DNA from: an uncultured Fluviicola sp.
GTDB taxonomy: Bacteria; Bacteroidota; Bacteroidia; Flavobacteriales; Crocinitomicaceae
Direction: 5' to 3'
Assembly (NCBI RefSeq): GCF_946478805.1
Contig: NZ_CAMLDC010000023.1
Location: 12,336-76,335, forward strand
DNA: 64,000 nucleotides
Shown: piece after piece, positions 9,416 to 18,778 of the stretch
Layout: the number at the start of each line of letters is the position of its first letter
Position numbering within the stretch: the first letter of the stretch is position 1
Notes under the pieces: generated by a model
The model's database searches: none
Seen by the model: the letters and a program-made list of their open reading frames with translations, nothing else
What the model was told of the DNA's origin: nothing
Position numbers and translations under genes: made by a program

Positions 9416-10312
9416 CTATTTTCTTCCTCTTGAAGTAGTTTTCTTTCCTCTAAAGTTGCCTGATTTCCCACCGTTTTTACTGTTTCCACCAGGTTTGTTT
9501 CCAAAAGCACGTGGTTTTTCGGATGAATTTTTCTTTTGCTGAATGGGTGCTTTCTTCTTAGCCGCATTGGGTTTGCTTTTTGGTTTCTCAGCTTCCCCGG
9601 TAGAATCTTTTAGCAATTCATTCAGGATTCGCATTTCGGCATCCGTCAATTCACGCCATTCACCTAAAGGAATCCCTTTCAGTTCGATGTTCATGATACG
9701 TGTTCGTTCCAGTTTGGTCACATTATATCCGAAATATTCACACATTCTTCTAATCTGGCGATTCAACCCCTGAACGAGAATAATCTTGAAAACATTGGAT
9801 GAAAGTTGTTCGACTACACATTTTTTAGTGACCACACCCAGAATAGGAACGCCCGCAGCCATACGTTCAACAAAATCGGCAGTAATAGGCTTATCAACAG
9901 TTACGATGTATTCTTTTTGGTGCTGATTCCCGGCTCGCAAGATCTTGTTTACGATGTCGCCATTCGTGGTCAGGAAAATTAGTCCTTGTGAGTCTTTATC
10001 CAGTCTTCCGATTGGAAAAATACGTCTCGGATGACCAATGTAGTCCACAATGTTATCTTCAACTCCTTTTTCTGTGGTGGAAGTAATCCCTTTCGGTTTA
10101 TTCAGCGCAATATATAAATCGTCTTCCTGATCTTTTCGTTGAATGGTATGTCCGTTCACAACGACGGTATCTCTCGGTTTTACTTGTGTACCGATAATTG
10201 CACGTGTACCGTTGATGAATACGGAACCCTGTTCAATATATTTGTCGGCTTCCCTGCGCGAACAGTAACCACTATCACTAATGAATTTGTTTAATCTGAC
10301 CGATTCCTGCAT
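9416..10312 (-). CDS. rluF: 23S rRNA pseudouridine synthase, RluF-type
   Basis: A 298-aa RNA-modifying enzyme. An S4 RNA-binding domain lies at residues 6-50 ([24 protein letters not shown]), followed by the RsuA/RluB/E/F catalytic domain with the active-site Asp105 in [19 protein letters not shown] and the [29 protein letters not shown] block. The [10 protein letters not shown] phrasing is closest to RluF (23S U2604). The last 60 residues are a lysine-, serine- and glycine-rich disordered tail ([26 protein letters not shown]), common in Bacteroidota RNA-binding proteins. It is convergent with the M61 gene. The choice of RluF over RluB/E is moderately sure. Confidence 0.88.
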   Translation of the reverse strand: MQESVRLNKFISDSGYCSRREADKYIEQGSVFINGTRAIIGTQVKPRDTVVVNGHTIQRKDQEDDLYIALNKPKGITSTTEKGVEDNIVDYIGHPRRIFPIGRLDKDSQGLIFLTTNGDIVNKILRAGNQHQKEYIVTVDKPITADFVERMAAGVPILGVVTKKCVVEQLSSNVFKIILVQGLNRQIRRMCEYFGYNVTKLERTRIMNIELKGIPLGEWRELTDAEMRILNELLKDSTGEAEKPKSKPNAAKKKAPIQQKKNSSEKPRAFGNKPGGNSKNGGKSGNFRGKKTTSRGRK

Positions 10313-10401
10313 GACTCTTTATTAAAAAAGCAAATTAAAGAATACGAAGGTAGTTTATTCTATTTGATCTCTCTTGTTGGAACTGCACTAATTGAGTTCT
10401 A

Positions 10402-10965
10402 CTAAAGCTGAACACTGATTGTGAATTCACCTTTTTTTCCACAAGAAGTAACATCCTTATTGACATTGTACTGAACACAATTGTTCACACATTGCATGAT
10501 GGTATCCAATTCGGTTGTCGATAATTCTTTTTGAGCATTGATCTGGTAAACTTCATCCTGTGATTCCGGCTGCAATTTCAATACGAGCACGGAAAGTGTT
10601 TCGGCATTAACCTTTTTCGAATAAGTGACAAATCCATCCACTGAAAACTCAATGATGATTTCCTTTTGGTCGGTGGCAAATTCAAAGTTCAGTTCCGAAC
10701 CCAACGTCTTTTCGAACAGTGCTTTGCCTTTAACGTCTGTGATTGCAATTACTCCGTTTTTCTTGTTGCCGGTTATCTTTCCCGTCAGGCGATTGATATT
10801 TCCACCCAAATGAGTGATCTCAATGGCGTAATTCAATGGTTTTTGAAACTGATCAAGGGAAAACCAATATTCGTGTGTTTTATCTTCACGAACCGTTTGG
10901 TGTAGGATTTGTCCGTAAATGACCTGACAAGCCAACAAGGCAACAAGCGTAATAATCGTTTTCAT
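10402..10965 (-). CDS. Secreted protein of unknown function
   Basis: A 187-aa protein with a signal peptide (MKTIITLVALLACQVIYGQ). The rest is beta-strand rich and has three cysteines near the C-terminus (MQCVNNCVQYN, TSCGKKG). I recognise no family. It lies between the pseudouridine synthase gene (90-nt gap) and the GH3 gene, all on the minus strand, but the terminator at 11021-11052 separates it from the GH3 gene. Confidence 0.72.
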   Translation of the reverse strand: MKTIITLVALLACQVIYGQILHQTVREDKTHEYWFSLDQFQKPLNYAIEITHLGGNINRLTGKITGNKKNGVIAITDVKGKALFEKTLGSELNFEFATDQKEIIIEFSVDGFVTYSKKVNAETLSVLVLKLQPESQDEVYQINAQKELSTTELDTIMQCVNNCVQYNVNKDVTSCGKKGEFTISVQL

Positions 10966-11020
10966 ACAAGTTATAAGTTTTCAGTAGCGCTGTAAAAGTA
11001 GTGCCAAAATTGAATTGGAC

Positions 11021-11052
11021 AAAAAAAAGACCGATTCCATTCAAAATCGGTC
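11021..11052 (-). terminator. Rho-independent terminator of the GH3 gene
   Basis: On the minus strand GACCGATT and AATCGGTC form an 8-bp stem with an 8-nt loop, followed by eight T residues (11028 to 11021). It lies 22 nt past the GH3 stop. Confidence 0.9.
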
Positions 11053-11074
11053 TCAAATGTTAAAATTGATGAGT

Positions 11075-12235
11075 TTATTTAATTGCTCCGGCGCATAATT
11101 TCATACGAAGTACACGTTTTGCCGCAGTATCTACAATTGTTTTGAAAGCCGCGTCCGAACGGTATTTTGCCAGGATCTCACCATGAGATTTCATACAATC
11201 CAATGGCATTAACAAGATGTCCACTCCGGCTTCAATCGCTTTCACACTGTTTCCTTTTACAGCCGTAACTCCACCCATGTTCATCGCATCGGTTACAACC
11301 AATCCTTTGAAACCAAGTTCCTTACGAAGAAGGTCCGTGATAATCACCTTTGAGCAAGTGGCGGGAAGTCCATTTGTATTGTATTTCGGATTGTTCACAA
11401 CCGCTAAATGTCCGATCATGATACTCAATACTCCTTTTTCAATCAGACCAGGGTAGGTTGCAACTTCTTTCAGCTCGCCGTCAATTGCCTGCAACGATTT
11501 GTGAGTATCTCCGGAAACCAATCCGTGTCCGGGGAAATGTTTTGCAGTAGCAATGATGCCTTGTTCCTGCATACGAGCGATAAAAGCATTCGACCACGGA
11601 ACATTGTTTGCTTCCACTTTTGCGAAACCACGATATCCAACGGTTCCGTTTTTTGCCAAATCCACAACCGGTGCGAAGTTGTAATTGATCCCGATAGCTT
11701 TTAAAGTAGCTGCGATGGTATCCGCACATTGATTTACTTCTGCAAGAGAAGTGATTTCATTTGCTTTCTTTACCACCGAAGAACCTGAGATTTTACGATT
11801 GAACAAACTAGGTTCGGCATCCGCGCTATATAAAAATCCGGGGTTTCCATTCTTCCCATTCAATTCATTGAATTCCTTGATCCAGGTCGTAAACTCAGTT
11901 TTGGTCCCGTTCAACATTAGAACACCACCAATTGCACGTTTTCCAATCAGTGCCTTAATGGATTGGGGAGTATTTCCAAGTCTTCCGACCGCAGGCATAA
12001 TCAATTGAGCGACAATAGCAGTGTCATCCAGAGTTCTGAATAAATCTTCCACATCCTTATCCAAATCCGGGTTATCACTTAAATAATCCGCCAGTTTGAA
12101 AGTGTGTTTTATCTTGGGAAGCTGAGGAACTTTTCGTTCTTCTTTTTGAGTTTCCATTTTTGTTCCTTCTGCATTTTGTCCACAAGCTTGAAGCAATAAT
12201 ACAGAACAAGCGCAAATTGTAATCCAATGTTTCAT
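11075..12235 (-). CDS. Glycoside hydrolase family 3 lipoprotein (NagZ-like)
   Basis: A 386-aa lipoprotein. The start at 12235 gives MKHWITICACSVLLLQACGQ, a signal peptide with lipobox LLQAC; a longer frame opens at 12304 but would bury the signal. The GH3 N-terminal (beta/alpha)8 barrel is evident: the ATAKHFPGHGLVSGDTHKSL motif with the KHFPGHG signature and catalytic-dyad Asp-His, and LVVTDAMNMGGV with the nucleophile aspartate. This is the single-domain NagZ/beta-N-acetylhexosaminidase layout, which fits peptidoglycan turnover. The lipid anchor is a difference from cytosolic NagZ but is common in Bacteroidota. It is transcribed alone, with its own terminator. Confidence 0.9.
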   Translation of the reverse strand: MKHWITICACSVLLLQACGQNAEGTKMETQKEERKVPQLPKIKHTFKLADYLSDNPDLDKDVEDLFRTLDDTAIVAQLIMPAVGRLGNTPQSIKALIGKRAIGGVLMLNGTKTEFTTWIKEFNELNGKNGNPGFLYSADAEPSLFNRKISGSSVVKKANEITSLAEVNQCADTIAATLKAIGINYNFAPVVDLAKNGTVGYRGFAKVEANNVPWSNAFIARMQEQGIIATAKHFPGHGLVSGDTHKSLQAIDGELKEVATYPGLIEKGVLSIMIGHLAVVNNPKYNTNGLPATCSKVIITDLLRKELGFKGLVVTDAMNMGGVTAVKGNSVKAIEAGVDILLMPLDCMKSHGEILAKYRSDAAFKTIVDTAAKRVLRMKLCAGAIK

Positions 12236-12370
12236 TTCTATTTTTATCATAGTTGCTGCAAATTTAAGCTGAAAGTTTCTTGGGATTACTTTTTGCCTGT
12301 TCATTTATAAACAATTCACAAGTGAATTACAGGTTTCACCAGATATATCAAGTTGCTTTTGGTTTTCTGG

Positions 12371-12895
12371 TTACGGGTGTTTTTTCGCAGTTGTGCTTTG
12401 TTGTTGCTTTTTTGCTGTCGTCCCGCCCTTAACCGGTTTTTTGGCTGTAGGAGTATATTTTTCCTGATGGTCCAGATTTGCTTCTTCAATCGAATGGGAC
12501 GTTTTTAGGGGTTCCTCTTTATCGGACAGCTCACTGAGTTTCTGGTAATATTTTTGGACAATCAACATTTCTTCCTCAGTCATACTTTCAATATCCACAA
12601 GCCGGTTGCTTGACTTATTATTGGAAGCGACCAACTCGTTCAGCTTGAGCTGTATTGCCAATGAATCCTTGTTTTGGGATTTTTGAATCAGGAAGACCAT
12701 TAAAAAAGTGATAATCGTAGTTCCTGTGTTGATTACCAATTGCCAGGTCTCTGAAAAATCGAAAAAGGGACCGCTGACTGCCCAAACGATAACGATTATA
12801 AGAGCCGTAGTAAAAGCGTATGAGCTTCCTACAGCTTTGGATGCTTTCGAAGCAAATTTTTCAAAAAAATGCTTGCCGGATTTTTTCTGTTTCAC
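12371..12895 (-). CDS. Low-affinity iron permease family membrane protein
   Basis: A 174-aa protein with two membrane helices at about 26-46 (AFTTALIIVIVWAVSGPFF) and 55-75 (LVINTGTTIITFLMVFLIQKSQNKDSLAIQLKLNELV). This segment is the characteristic core of the low-affinity iron permease family (PF04120). The C-terminus is a disordered Lys/Thr-rich tail (KKPVKGGTTAKKQQQSTTAKK). Despite the family name, transport by the short bacterial members is not established. It lies 28 nt from the SDR gene in the same direction, so probably the second gene of a two-gene unit. Confidence 0.85.
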   Translation of the reverse strand: MKQKKSGKHFFEKFASKASKAVGSSYAFTTALIIVIVWAVSGPFFDFSETWQLVINTGTTIITFLMVFLIQKSQNKDSLAIQLKLNELVASNNKSSNRLVDIESMTEEEMLIVQKYYQKLSELSDKEEPLKTSHSIEEANLDHQEKYTPTAKKPVKGGTTAKKQQQSTTAKKHP

Positions 12896-12923
12896 GCTGC
12901 TAATGTTTTTGATTAATAATTGT

Positions 12924-13769
12924 TTAACTACCTACTATCTCTCCGCCATTTACATGGATAACTTGCCCTGTGATGTAACTGCTGTCTTGTGAAGCGAGAA
13001 ACACATATGCCGGAGCAACTTCAGATGGTTGACCCGCTCGACCCAAAGGAGTGTCTTTTCCGAAATCATCCAGCTTATCGAAACTGGAAACGATGAGTGG
13101 TGTCCATATCGGGCCGGGAGCTACACCGTTTACGCGAATCCCTTTTTTTGCAAGCATCGTAGAAAGTGATTTTGTAAAAGTTGAAATCGCTCCCTTTGTA
13201 CTTGAATAGTCCAATAAATGTTCACTTCCGCGATAAGCAGTGACAGAAGAAGTATTGATGATACAATCTCCTTTTGAAAGATGGGGAAGTGCCGCTTTCA
13301 CCATATGGAACAAGGGATAAATATTCGTCTCGAACGTTTTTTTCAGATGCTCGGTTGTAATTTTTGTAACATCTTCTTCTGAAAAATGAGTTCCGGCATT
13401 ATTGACCAGGATATTAATTCCGCCGAATTCTTTGAGAGTGGAATCAATACACTTTTTACAGAATTTCTCATCGGAAAGATCTCCCTTTATAAGCAGGCAT
13501 TTCCTGTTTTGGGCTTCAACAAGCTCTTTGGTTTCCTTTGCATCCTTTTTTTCAGAAAGATAAACAATTGCAACATGGGCGCCTTCAAGCGCATAATGCA
13601 ATGCAACACTTCTTCCTATTCCACTGTCACCACCCGTAATCAGTGCAATTTTATTCAGGAGTTTACCGCTTGACCTGTATCCTTTACGAATATCCTCGGG
13701 CTGGGGAACCATTTTGGATTCAACACCCGGTTTTTTCTGTTTTTGCGTTTTGAACTTAGAACTTCTCAT
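12924..13769 (-). CDS. SDR oxidoreductase, YghA/YhdF type
   Basis: A 281-aa classical short-chain dehydrogenase with an N-terminal extension. It has the NAD(P)-binding ITGGDSGIGRSVALHYALEGA, the structural NNAGTHFS, catalytic Ser in NTSSVTAY, and YSSTKGA with catalytic Tyr and Lys. The leader MVPQPEDIRKGYRSSGKL and the TGGDSGIGR variant are typical of the YghA/YhdF/YdaD branch, which in several bacteria is induced under general stress. Substrate unknown. It is upstream of the iron-permease-family gene on the same strand. Confidence 0.9.
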   Translation of the reverse strand: MRSSKFKTQKQKKPGVESKMVPQPEDIRKGYRSSGKLLNKIALITGGDSGIGRSVALHYALEGAHVAIVYLSEKKDAKETKELVEAQNRKCLLIKGDLSDEKFCKKCIDSTLKEFGGINILVNNAGTHFSEEDVTKITTEHLKKTFETNIYPLFHMVKAALPHLSKGDCIINTSSVTAYRGSEHLLDYSSTKGAISTFTKSLSTMLAKKGIRVNGVAPGPIWTPLIVSSFDKLDDFGKDTPLGRAGQPSEVAPAYVFLASQDSSYITGQVIHVNGGEIVGS

Positions 13770-13920
13770 AGATAAAATTTTTAAGTCTATCCGAGAAATT
13801 AAAACATGCCGGTTTATTCTCCAAAAACTTTATCCCAATAAACCTTAAAGTCAAATCCGAAGCTAACTATATTGATTATAAATTAAGAGTAAAATGTTTA
13901 AAAAAATGGAAAAAAATGGG

Positions 13921-13951
13921 TTGAATGCTTTTTCGAACAAAACTATTTTTG
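13921..13951 (+). promoter_or_regulatory. Promoter of radC operon
   Basis: TTG at 13921-13923 and TATTTTTG at 13944-13951 with 20 nt between them fit the Bacteroidota -33/-7 pattern. The predicted transcription start near 13958 lies inside a longer open frame but upstream of the ATG at 13979, which supports the latter as the true start of radC. Confidence 0.55.
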
Positions 13952-13978
13952 TACCTTCATGGGAAAGGAAATGGAATA

Positions 13979-14671
13979 ATGTATCAAAAACAGTTAGCAA
14001 TTAAAAACTGGGCAGAAGATGACCGACCTAGGGAAAAGATGATGCTTAAAGGCAAACACACACTCTCGGATGCCGAGTTGATAGCAATCCTTATCGGAAC
14101 CGGAAGTCGAACTAGATCTGCTGTGGATCTGGCTAGGGAATTACTCTCCTTAACAAATGGAGACCTGTTTGAATTTGGAAAATTGCGCCTTTCTCATTTG
14201 TGCAGCATAAAAGGTGTCGGCCATTCCAAAGCAGTAAGCATTCTTGCAGCCCTGGAGCTAGGTAGACGAAAAAAGGAGGCGACGACCAAGAAGCGAAATA
14301 GAATTGACAGTTCGGGGAAAGCATATGAAGAACTTAAAGGTTATTTTTCCGATTTGACTCACGAAGAGTTCTTTGTACTTTACTTAAATCGGGGGAATGA
14401 AGTCTTGCAGGTGAGACAACTTTCCATCGGTGGAACGACCGGAACACACGTGGATCCCAAAATCATCTTTAAAAATGGGATGGATTTGCTTGCTTCGGGG
14501 ATTATTTTGGCTCACAACCACCCAAGCGGACAGCTCAAACCAAGCACGGAAGATAAAATTATTACCAGACGGATCAAGCAATTTGGAGAACTCATCGAAA
14601 TGCCGGTACTGGATCATCTTATTATCACAGATAATGGCTATTTTAGCTTCTCAGATCAAGAACTTCTTTGA
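13979..14671 (+). CDS. radC: RadC family JAB-domain protein
   Basis: A 230-aa protein: an N-terminal helix-hairpin-helix region (LSHLCSIKGVGHSKAVSILAALELGRR) and a C-terminal JAB/MPN metalloprotease-like domain with the zinc motif LAHNHPSGQLKPSTEDK. The annotation as a DNA repair protein is historical and the true role of RadC is uncertain. I chose the ATG at 13979, preceded by aaaggaa, giving MYQKQLAIKNWAEDDRPREK, the usual RadC N-terminus; the frame is open back to 13925. It overlaps or abuts the next gene, so the three genes radC, deacetylase and GSCFA appear to be one operon. Confidence 0.92.
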   Translation: MYQKQLAIKNWAEDDRPREKMMLKGKHTLSDAELIAILIGTGSRTRSAVDLARELLSLTNGDLFEFGKLRLSHLCSIKGVGHSKAVSILAALELGRRKKEATTKKRNRIDSSGKAYEELKGYFSDLTHEEFFVLYLNRGNEVLQVRQLSIGGTTGTHVDPKIIFKNGMDLLASGIILAHNHPSGQLKPSTEDKIITRRIKQFGELIEMPVLDHLIITDNGYFSFSDQELL

Positions 14672-14673
14672 AA

Positions 14674-15957
14674 ATGCTGTTTTACGTTGATGAAATTTCA
14701 GTTCGTTTAATTTACACCTTGGATTTTGTATTCAATGAGCACGGTTTGGATTATCAATTGACCAACGATAAACATGTCTTTGAATCCTTTGAAGGAACTA
14801 AAATCTCCTATTCGAATCTGGAATTCGAAGACGAACTGATTTTGAACCCGGCAAGTTTGCTATTTGAAGAAACATTCCGAGAATCCGTTCAGGTAGAGAA
14901 AGGAAGTTGGGAAGGAGTTGACTGCTTGCAATTTGACAGTGTTCCGGATCCGTTGGCATCCATTTTCTATGTGTTGACACGTTACGAAGAATATCTCGTC
15001 AAATTTCCGGATGAGCACGGAAGATTCACTGCAAAGGAAAGTATCCTGAGCAAATTCGGTTGGTTGCATATTCAAATCGTAGAACACTGGATAGAGGCAT
15101 TCTTCCGGATATATTCACAAGACAATCTAAAGAAATTAGAATCGGGGAGAAGTGTTCGAATCATTCCTTCTTTTGATATCGATAATACTTTCGCTTTTAA
15201 GTGGAAAGAAGGCTGGCGTTCCTGGTTGTCGAACGGAAAAGATTTGATGAAAAACAACAAGGAGCGAATGCAAACCCGAAAATCGGTGCAAAAGGGCGAA
15301 CTGAAAGATCCTTACGATTCTTTTGAATTGATTGGTTCCATCTACAAAAAATATCCGGAGACGCGCGTTTTTTGGCATTTGGGAAATTATGCAAAATACG
15401 ATACAAATATTGCCTGGAATGATCCAAGGCATCAGAAACTGATTTTGGAAATGAGTTCTATTGGCTATTTGGGATTGCATCCAAGCTATTCCAGTAATTA
15501 TTCCGATGAGAAGTTAAACCAAGAAGTTGTACGAATTAAAACCATTACTTCCAAGCCTGTAATTGAATCGCGACAACACTTTTTAAAACTCAATTTGCCC
15601 AAAACATATCGCCGAATGATGGAGCGTGGATTTGAAAAAGATTATACCATGGGATATGCAGATGATTATGGTTTTCGGGCTGGAACGGCGCACGAACATG
15701 CTTTCTTTGATCTATTAACAAATGAGGCATTTCCCAATTATCGTATCGTCCCTTTTGCTTATATGGATGGAACTTTGCTGGAATACAAAAAGCTGAGCAT
15801 TGAGAAAAGTTTGGAAGTAATCAATCAATTGGTAGGTGAGGTAAAAAGATATGGAGGTGTTTTTTGTTTTATCTGGCATAATGAAACAATTGCTGAAGCC
15901 GGTAAGTGGAAAGGGTGGAAAAAGGTGTTTGATCATACGTTAACACAATTAAAATGA
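14674..15957 (+). CDS. Polysaccharide deacetylase family protein
   Basis: A 427-aa protein of the Bacteroidota-type polysaccharide deacetylase family with an extra N-terminal domain (MLFYVDEISVRLIYTLDFVFNEHG). The catalytic half contains IIPSFDIDNTFAFK, which carries the NodB-like metal-binding Asp, then LGLHPSYSSNY (the H-x3-S type motif) and WHNETIAE. The family is linked to cell-surface or capsule polysaccharide processing; the substrate is unknown. The ATG at 14674 is 2 nt after the radC stop; a TTG at 14668 could serve instead and would overlap it. The 3' end overlaps the GSCFA gene by 4 nt. Confidence 0.85.
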   Translation: MLFYVDEISVRLIYTLDFVFNEHGLDYQLTNDKHVFESFEGTKISYSNLEFEDELILNPASLLFEETFRESVQVEKGSWEGVDCLQFDSVPDPLASIFYVLTRYEEYLVKFPDEHGRFTAKESILSKFGWLHIQIVEHWIEAFFRIYSQDNLKKLESGRSVRIIPSFDIDNTFAFKWKEGWRSWLSNGKDLMKNNKERMQTRKSVQKGELKDPYDSFELIGSIYKKYPETRVFWHLGNYAKYDTNIAWNDPRHQKLILEMSSIGYLGLHPSYSSNYSDEKLNQEVVRIKTITSKPVIESRQHFLKLNLPKTYRRMMERGFEKDYTMGYADDYGFRAGTAHEHAFFDLLTNEAFPNYRIVPFAYMDGTLLEYKKLSIEKSLEVINQLVGEVKRYGGVFCFIWHNETIAEAGKWKGWKKVFDHTLTQLK

Positions 15958-16892
15958 ATCTTTCAACAGAAACCTTAAGGCAAAAGGAATCTTTTCCGGA
16001 AATTCAACACGGAGATTCAATTGTGCAACTAGGCTCATGTTTCTCTACCAATATGTCAGTTTGGTTCCGCAAGGCCGGTTTCAAGTTACTGGATAATCCT
16101 TTGGGAGTTATTTTTCATCCTGTTCCTCTAGCGAAACAGATTTTAATGGCTTTTGATAAAATAGAATGGAGCGAATTTGTCCAAAAAGAAGACGTTTTTC
16201 TGAGTTACGATGCAAGTAGCACCTTATATTCTATGAATGCTTCCGGATTAGACGAATTAATGAAAGAACGCTTGCAAGAACTGAAAATCTCTCTTGAGAA
16301 AGCAACTGTTTTGATAATCACGTTCGGCTCTGCACATGGTTACCACTTGAAATCATCAGGGAATATTGTTGCGAATTGTCATCAACAAGCTCAATCGAAT
16401 TTTGATAAGCAGTTAAGTGAGGCTGTGGAAATGCTTCCTATTTGGGAACGGGTGTTAAAAGAATTGAGACAGGCGAATCCAACACTTGAAGTGGTGTTTA
16501 CTGTGAGTCCTGTTCGTTATGTAAGGGATGGTCTAATAGAAAATTCCCGCTCAAAATCGGAATTATTTTGTTTGGTTTCTATGCTAAAAAACAAGTACAC
16601 CCATTATTTTCCGGCGTTCGAATTGGTAAACGATGTATTGAGAGATTATCGTTATTTTGAAAAGGACGGAGTTCATCCGACGGACCAAGCAACAGAATTT
16701 GTTTGGAACTTCTTGAAACAGGAACTTTTTTCAGACAAAACGAACCAGATTATTGAGGAACTGATGAAAATTCGTAGGATGGAGGAACATCGTCTACTTT
16801 ATCCTGAATCAAGGAAAGCAGCTGAGTATCAAAACGCACTAAAACAAAAAAGGGAAAGTTTCCTTTCCCAATATCCAGTAGTAGTCTGGTAG
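15954..16892 (+). CDS. GSCFA domain protein
   Basis: A 312-aa protein that opens with the family signature IVQLGSCFSTNMSVWFRKAGF (GSCFA) and continues with NPLGVIFHP, ITFGSAHGY, FTVSPVRYVRDGL and DGVHPTDQA. This pattern is like an SGNH hydrolase: GSCFS as block I and the DGVHPT Asp/His as the last block. GSCFA proteins are proposed esterase/acyltransferase relatives that often sit near polysaccharide genes. The ATG overlaps the stop of the deacetylase gene (ATGA), implying translational coupling, and suggests the two modify the same glycan. Confidence 0.85.
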   Translation: MNLSTETLRQKESFPEIQHGDSIVQLGSCFSTNMSVWFRKAGFKLLDNPLGVIFHPVPLAKQILMAFDKIEWSEFVQKEDVFLSYDASSTLYSMNASGLDELMKERLQELKISLEKATVLIITFGSAHGYHLKSSGNIVANCHQQAQSNFDKQLSEAVEMLPIWERVLKELRQANPTLEVVFTVSPVRYVRDGLIENSRSKSELFCLVSMLKNKYTHYFPAFELVNDVLRDYRYFEKDGVHPTDQATEFVWNFLKQELFSDKTNQIIEELMKIRRMEEHRLLYPESRKAAEYQNALKQKRESFLSQYPVVVW

Positions 16893-16899
16893 CTATATG

Positions 16900-18165
16900 T
16901 TATTGCGCTTTAATTACAATTGTTCCTTTATATTCTCTAGGTTCTCCGGGATTCGGGTTTCCTAATAGTACTTTCCATAAAACAACAGTTCCATTTTTTA
17001 AAACTTCACCTGTATTGTTATCTACGCCATTCCAACCTGCAGAAGCATCCGTTGTTTTATAGATAACTCTTCCGCTTTTTGCATCATAGATATATAATTC
17101 AAAAGGAGTTTTACGTTCTTTCAAAGCATATGGCATGAAAGTGGATACACGTGAATCACTTGAATTCAGATCAATTGCCTCCTGAGCATTCAGGTTGTAA
17201 TCCTCAGATAATCGAATCATTTTCGATTCTACAACCGTACATCCGTTCATGTCTTTTGAAGATGCGGAAACACTGATTTCATTATTTTTGTATGGGTGTA
17301 CAATCAGCACTCCATTTTCTGTTTCATAAGGAGTTTTTCCTTCAACAGCCCAGTGAACAGGCGCATTATTTCCGGAAACCGTGAATCGGATTGCCGGTAT
17401 ACCATCTTCATACAATAAAGTAGGATCGACACTGATGTACAATTTATCATTCGGTTTGTTGACCGTAATTGTCTGTACCGTTTTACCTGATAATACTTCA
17501 ATCACACCTTCATTGGCAGCTGTAATCACTTTTTTACTTCCTGCTTTGATTATTTGTGTGCGGTTGTTTTGAACCACTGAAATCGACAGGATATCATTCG
17601 GATTTGCAATTTCAATCTCATCTCCAACACAGACGTTTGTTTGAGGGATAGAAACAGGTAAGTAAGTTTTTTGTTCAGACGGAGTCCCATGATTCCCCTG
17701 TTCATTTCTTTGCGAATTGCTTACAATTGGATTGTTACCAATCGTATTATTTGATGAAGCCACTTCAATAATTTCACTGGAAACATGGGATTTCATGCCT
17801 TCTTCAACTTTTTCAGCTGAATTGCCGGAGTTTTGATGCTCGCTTAATGTGTTTGTTTGAGGAGTAATATGTGAATTCAAACGATCTTCAGTTGGTTTGT
17901 TCGTTTGAGATGTGGTATTCATTTCGTTTGCTAACGGAGCATGGTGTTCAGTAGCTTTTGATGACCCGGATTGCGAGTTCAGGGAGAAAAAGATGGCAGA
18001 ACCAACCAGTACCGTACCAATTGAAGCTGCAACCCACCATTTGCGGTAGAATGGAGAAGGATTAGTCCCGTCTAATCTTTTAGACATTGATTCCCATGCA
18101 GCCTCATTGTAAGGCAACTCATGGTTCTCAAGGGACTTTTTTATAAGCTGGTCAATGTTCTTCAT
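16900..18165 (-). CDS. Putative anti-sigma factor with gliding-type C-terminal domain
   Basis: A 421-aa single-pass membrane protein. A 40-residue cytosolic N-terminus (MKNIDQLIKKSLENHELPYNEAAWESMSKRLDG) is followed by a helix at about 44-63 (WWVAASIGTVLVGSAIFFSL), a long Ser/Thr/Asn-rich linker, a beta-sandwich region, and a C-terminal segment (FELYIYDAKSGRVIYKTTDASAGWNGVDNNTGEVLKNGTVVLWKV split here for reading) like the gliding-motility-associated C-terminal domain. The start overlaps the stop of the ECF sigma gene by 4 nt, the usual arrangement for a cognate anti-sigma. The N-terminal domain has no zinc motif. Anti-sigma function is inferred from position and topology. Confidence 0.75.
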   Translation of the reverse strand: MKNIDQLIKKSLENHELPYNEAAWESMSKRLDGTNPSPFYRKWWVAASIGTVLVGSAIFFSLNSQSGSSKATEHHAPLANEMNTTSQTNKPTEDRLNSHITPQTNTLSEHQNSGNSAEKVEEGMKSHVSSEIIEVASSNNTIGNNPIVSNSQRNEQGNHGTPSEQKTYLPVSIPQTNVCVGDEIEIANPNDILSISVVQNNRTQIIKAGSKKVITAANEGVIEVLSGKTVQTITVNKPNDKLYISVDPTLLYEDGIPAIRFTVSGNNAPVHWAVEGKTPYETENGVLIVHPYKNNEISVSASSKDMNGCTVVESKMIRLSEDYNLNAQEAIDLNSSDSRVSTFMPYALKERKTPFELYIYDAKSGRVIYKTTDASAGWNGVDNNTGEVLKNGTVVLWKVLLGNPNPGEPREYKGTIVIKAQ

Positions 18166-18731
18166 TGAGCAATTTTTGTAAATTTTTGTTTCAAATAATT
18201 CTGCAGGTTCATTTTGGCTTTCGCTAAGTTGGATTTCGACGTTCCTTCACTGATTTCAAGAATCTCCGCAATTTCTTTATGCGTAAATTCTTCCATCACA
18301 TACAAGTTGAAAACGGCTTTGTAAGCTGGTGAAAGCTTATTGATAGCTTCCATTGCAACTTCTGCTTTTAACGTGGTGATTTCCCAATCTTCCCCGAGTT
18401 GATCTTCTTCAGGAATGTATTTGAAATCATTGTCGTTATCGCTAAGCACCCAATCCTTTTTAGATTTTCGGATAGAATCAATTGCGCAATTCACAATAAT
18501 TCTTCTCATCCAACCTTCAAAAGATCCTTTCTTGTCGTAACCCTTAACATGTTCAAAGACCTTAATGAAACCTTCTTGTAAAACTTCCTGGGCAGAATCC
18601 TTATCGCGAATATACCGTTGACAAACAACAAGCATTTTACCATAAAACTTCTTGAATAATTGCTCTTGTGCCCTCCTGTCGGACGACTTACAGCCTTCAA
18701 TTATATCTTCTAATTCCCAATTCTGTTTCAC
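18162..18731 (-). CDS. ECF-type RNA polymerase sigma factor
   Basis: A 189-aa sigma-70 family protein. Region 2 is at about 20-90 (LFKKFYGKMLVVCQRYIRDKDSAQEVLQEGFIKVF, then GSFEGWMRRIIVNCAIDSIR), and region 4 at about 125-180 (LSPAYKAVFNLYVMEEFTHKEIAEILEISEGTSKSNLAKAKMNL). There is no region 1 or 3, as in ECF factors. It is coupled to the downstream membrane protein through a 4-nt overlap. The 5' leader holds a strong hairpin (18757-18778) and an AT-rich inverted repeat. The signal sensed is unknown. Confidence 0.93.
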   Translation of the reverse strand: MKQNWELEDIIEGCKSSDRRAQEQLFKKFYGKMLVVCQRYIRDKDSAQEVLQEGFIKVFEHVKGYDKKGSFEGWMRRIIVNCAIDSIRKSKKDWVLSDNDNDFKYIPEEDQLGEDWEITTLKAEVAMEAINKLSPAYKAVFNLYVMEEFTHKEIAEILEISEGTSKSNLAKAKMNLQNYLKQKFTKIAQ

Positions 18732-18756
18732 TGTCTCTACTCAATAACGAAGGATC

Positions 18757-18778
18757 GATTGAAGGGTTGCCTTCAATC
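18757..18778 (-). promoter_or_regulatory. Hairpin in the sigma-factor leader
   Basis: GATTGAAGG and CCTTCAATC form a perfect 9-bp stem with a GTTG loop, 26 nt before the sigma gene start. It may act at the mRNA level or be a protein site; there is no T-run. Confidence 0.45.
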
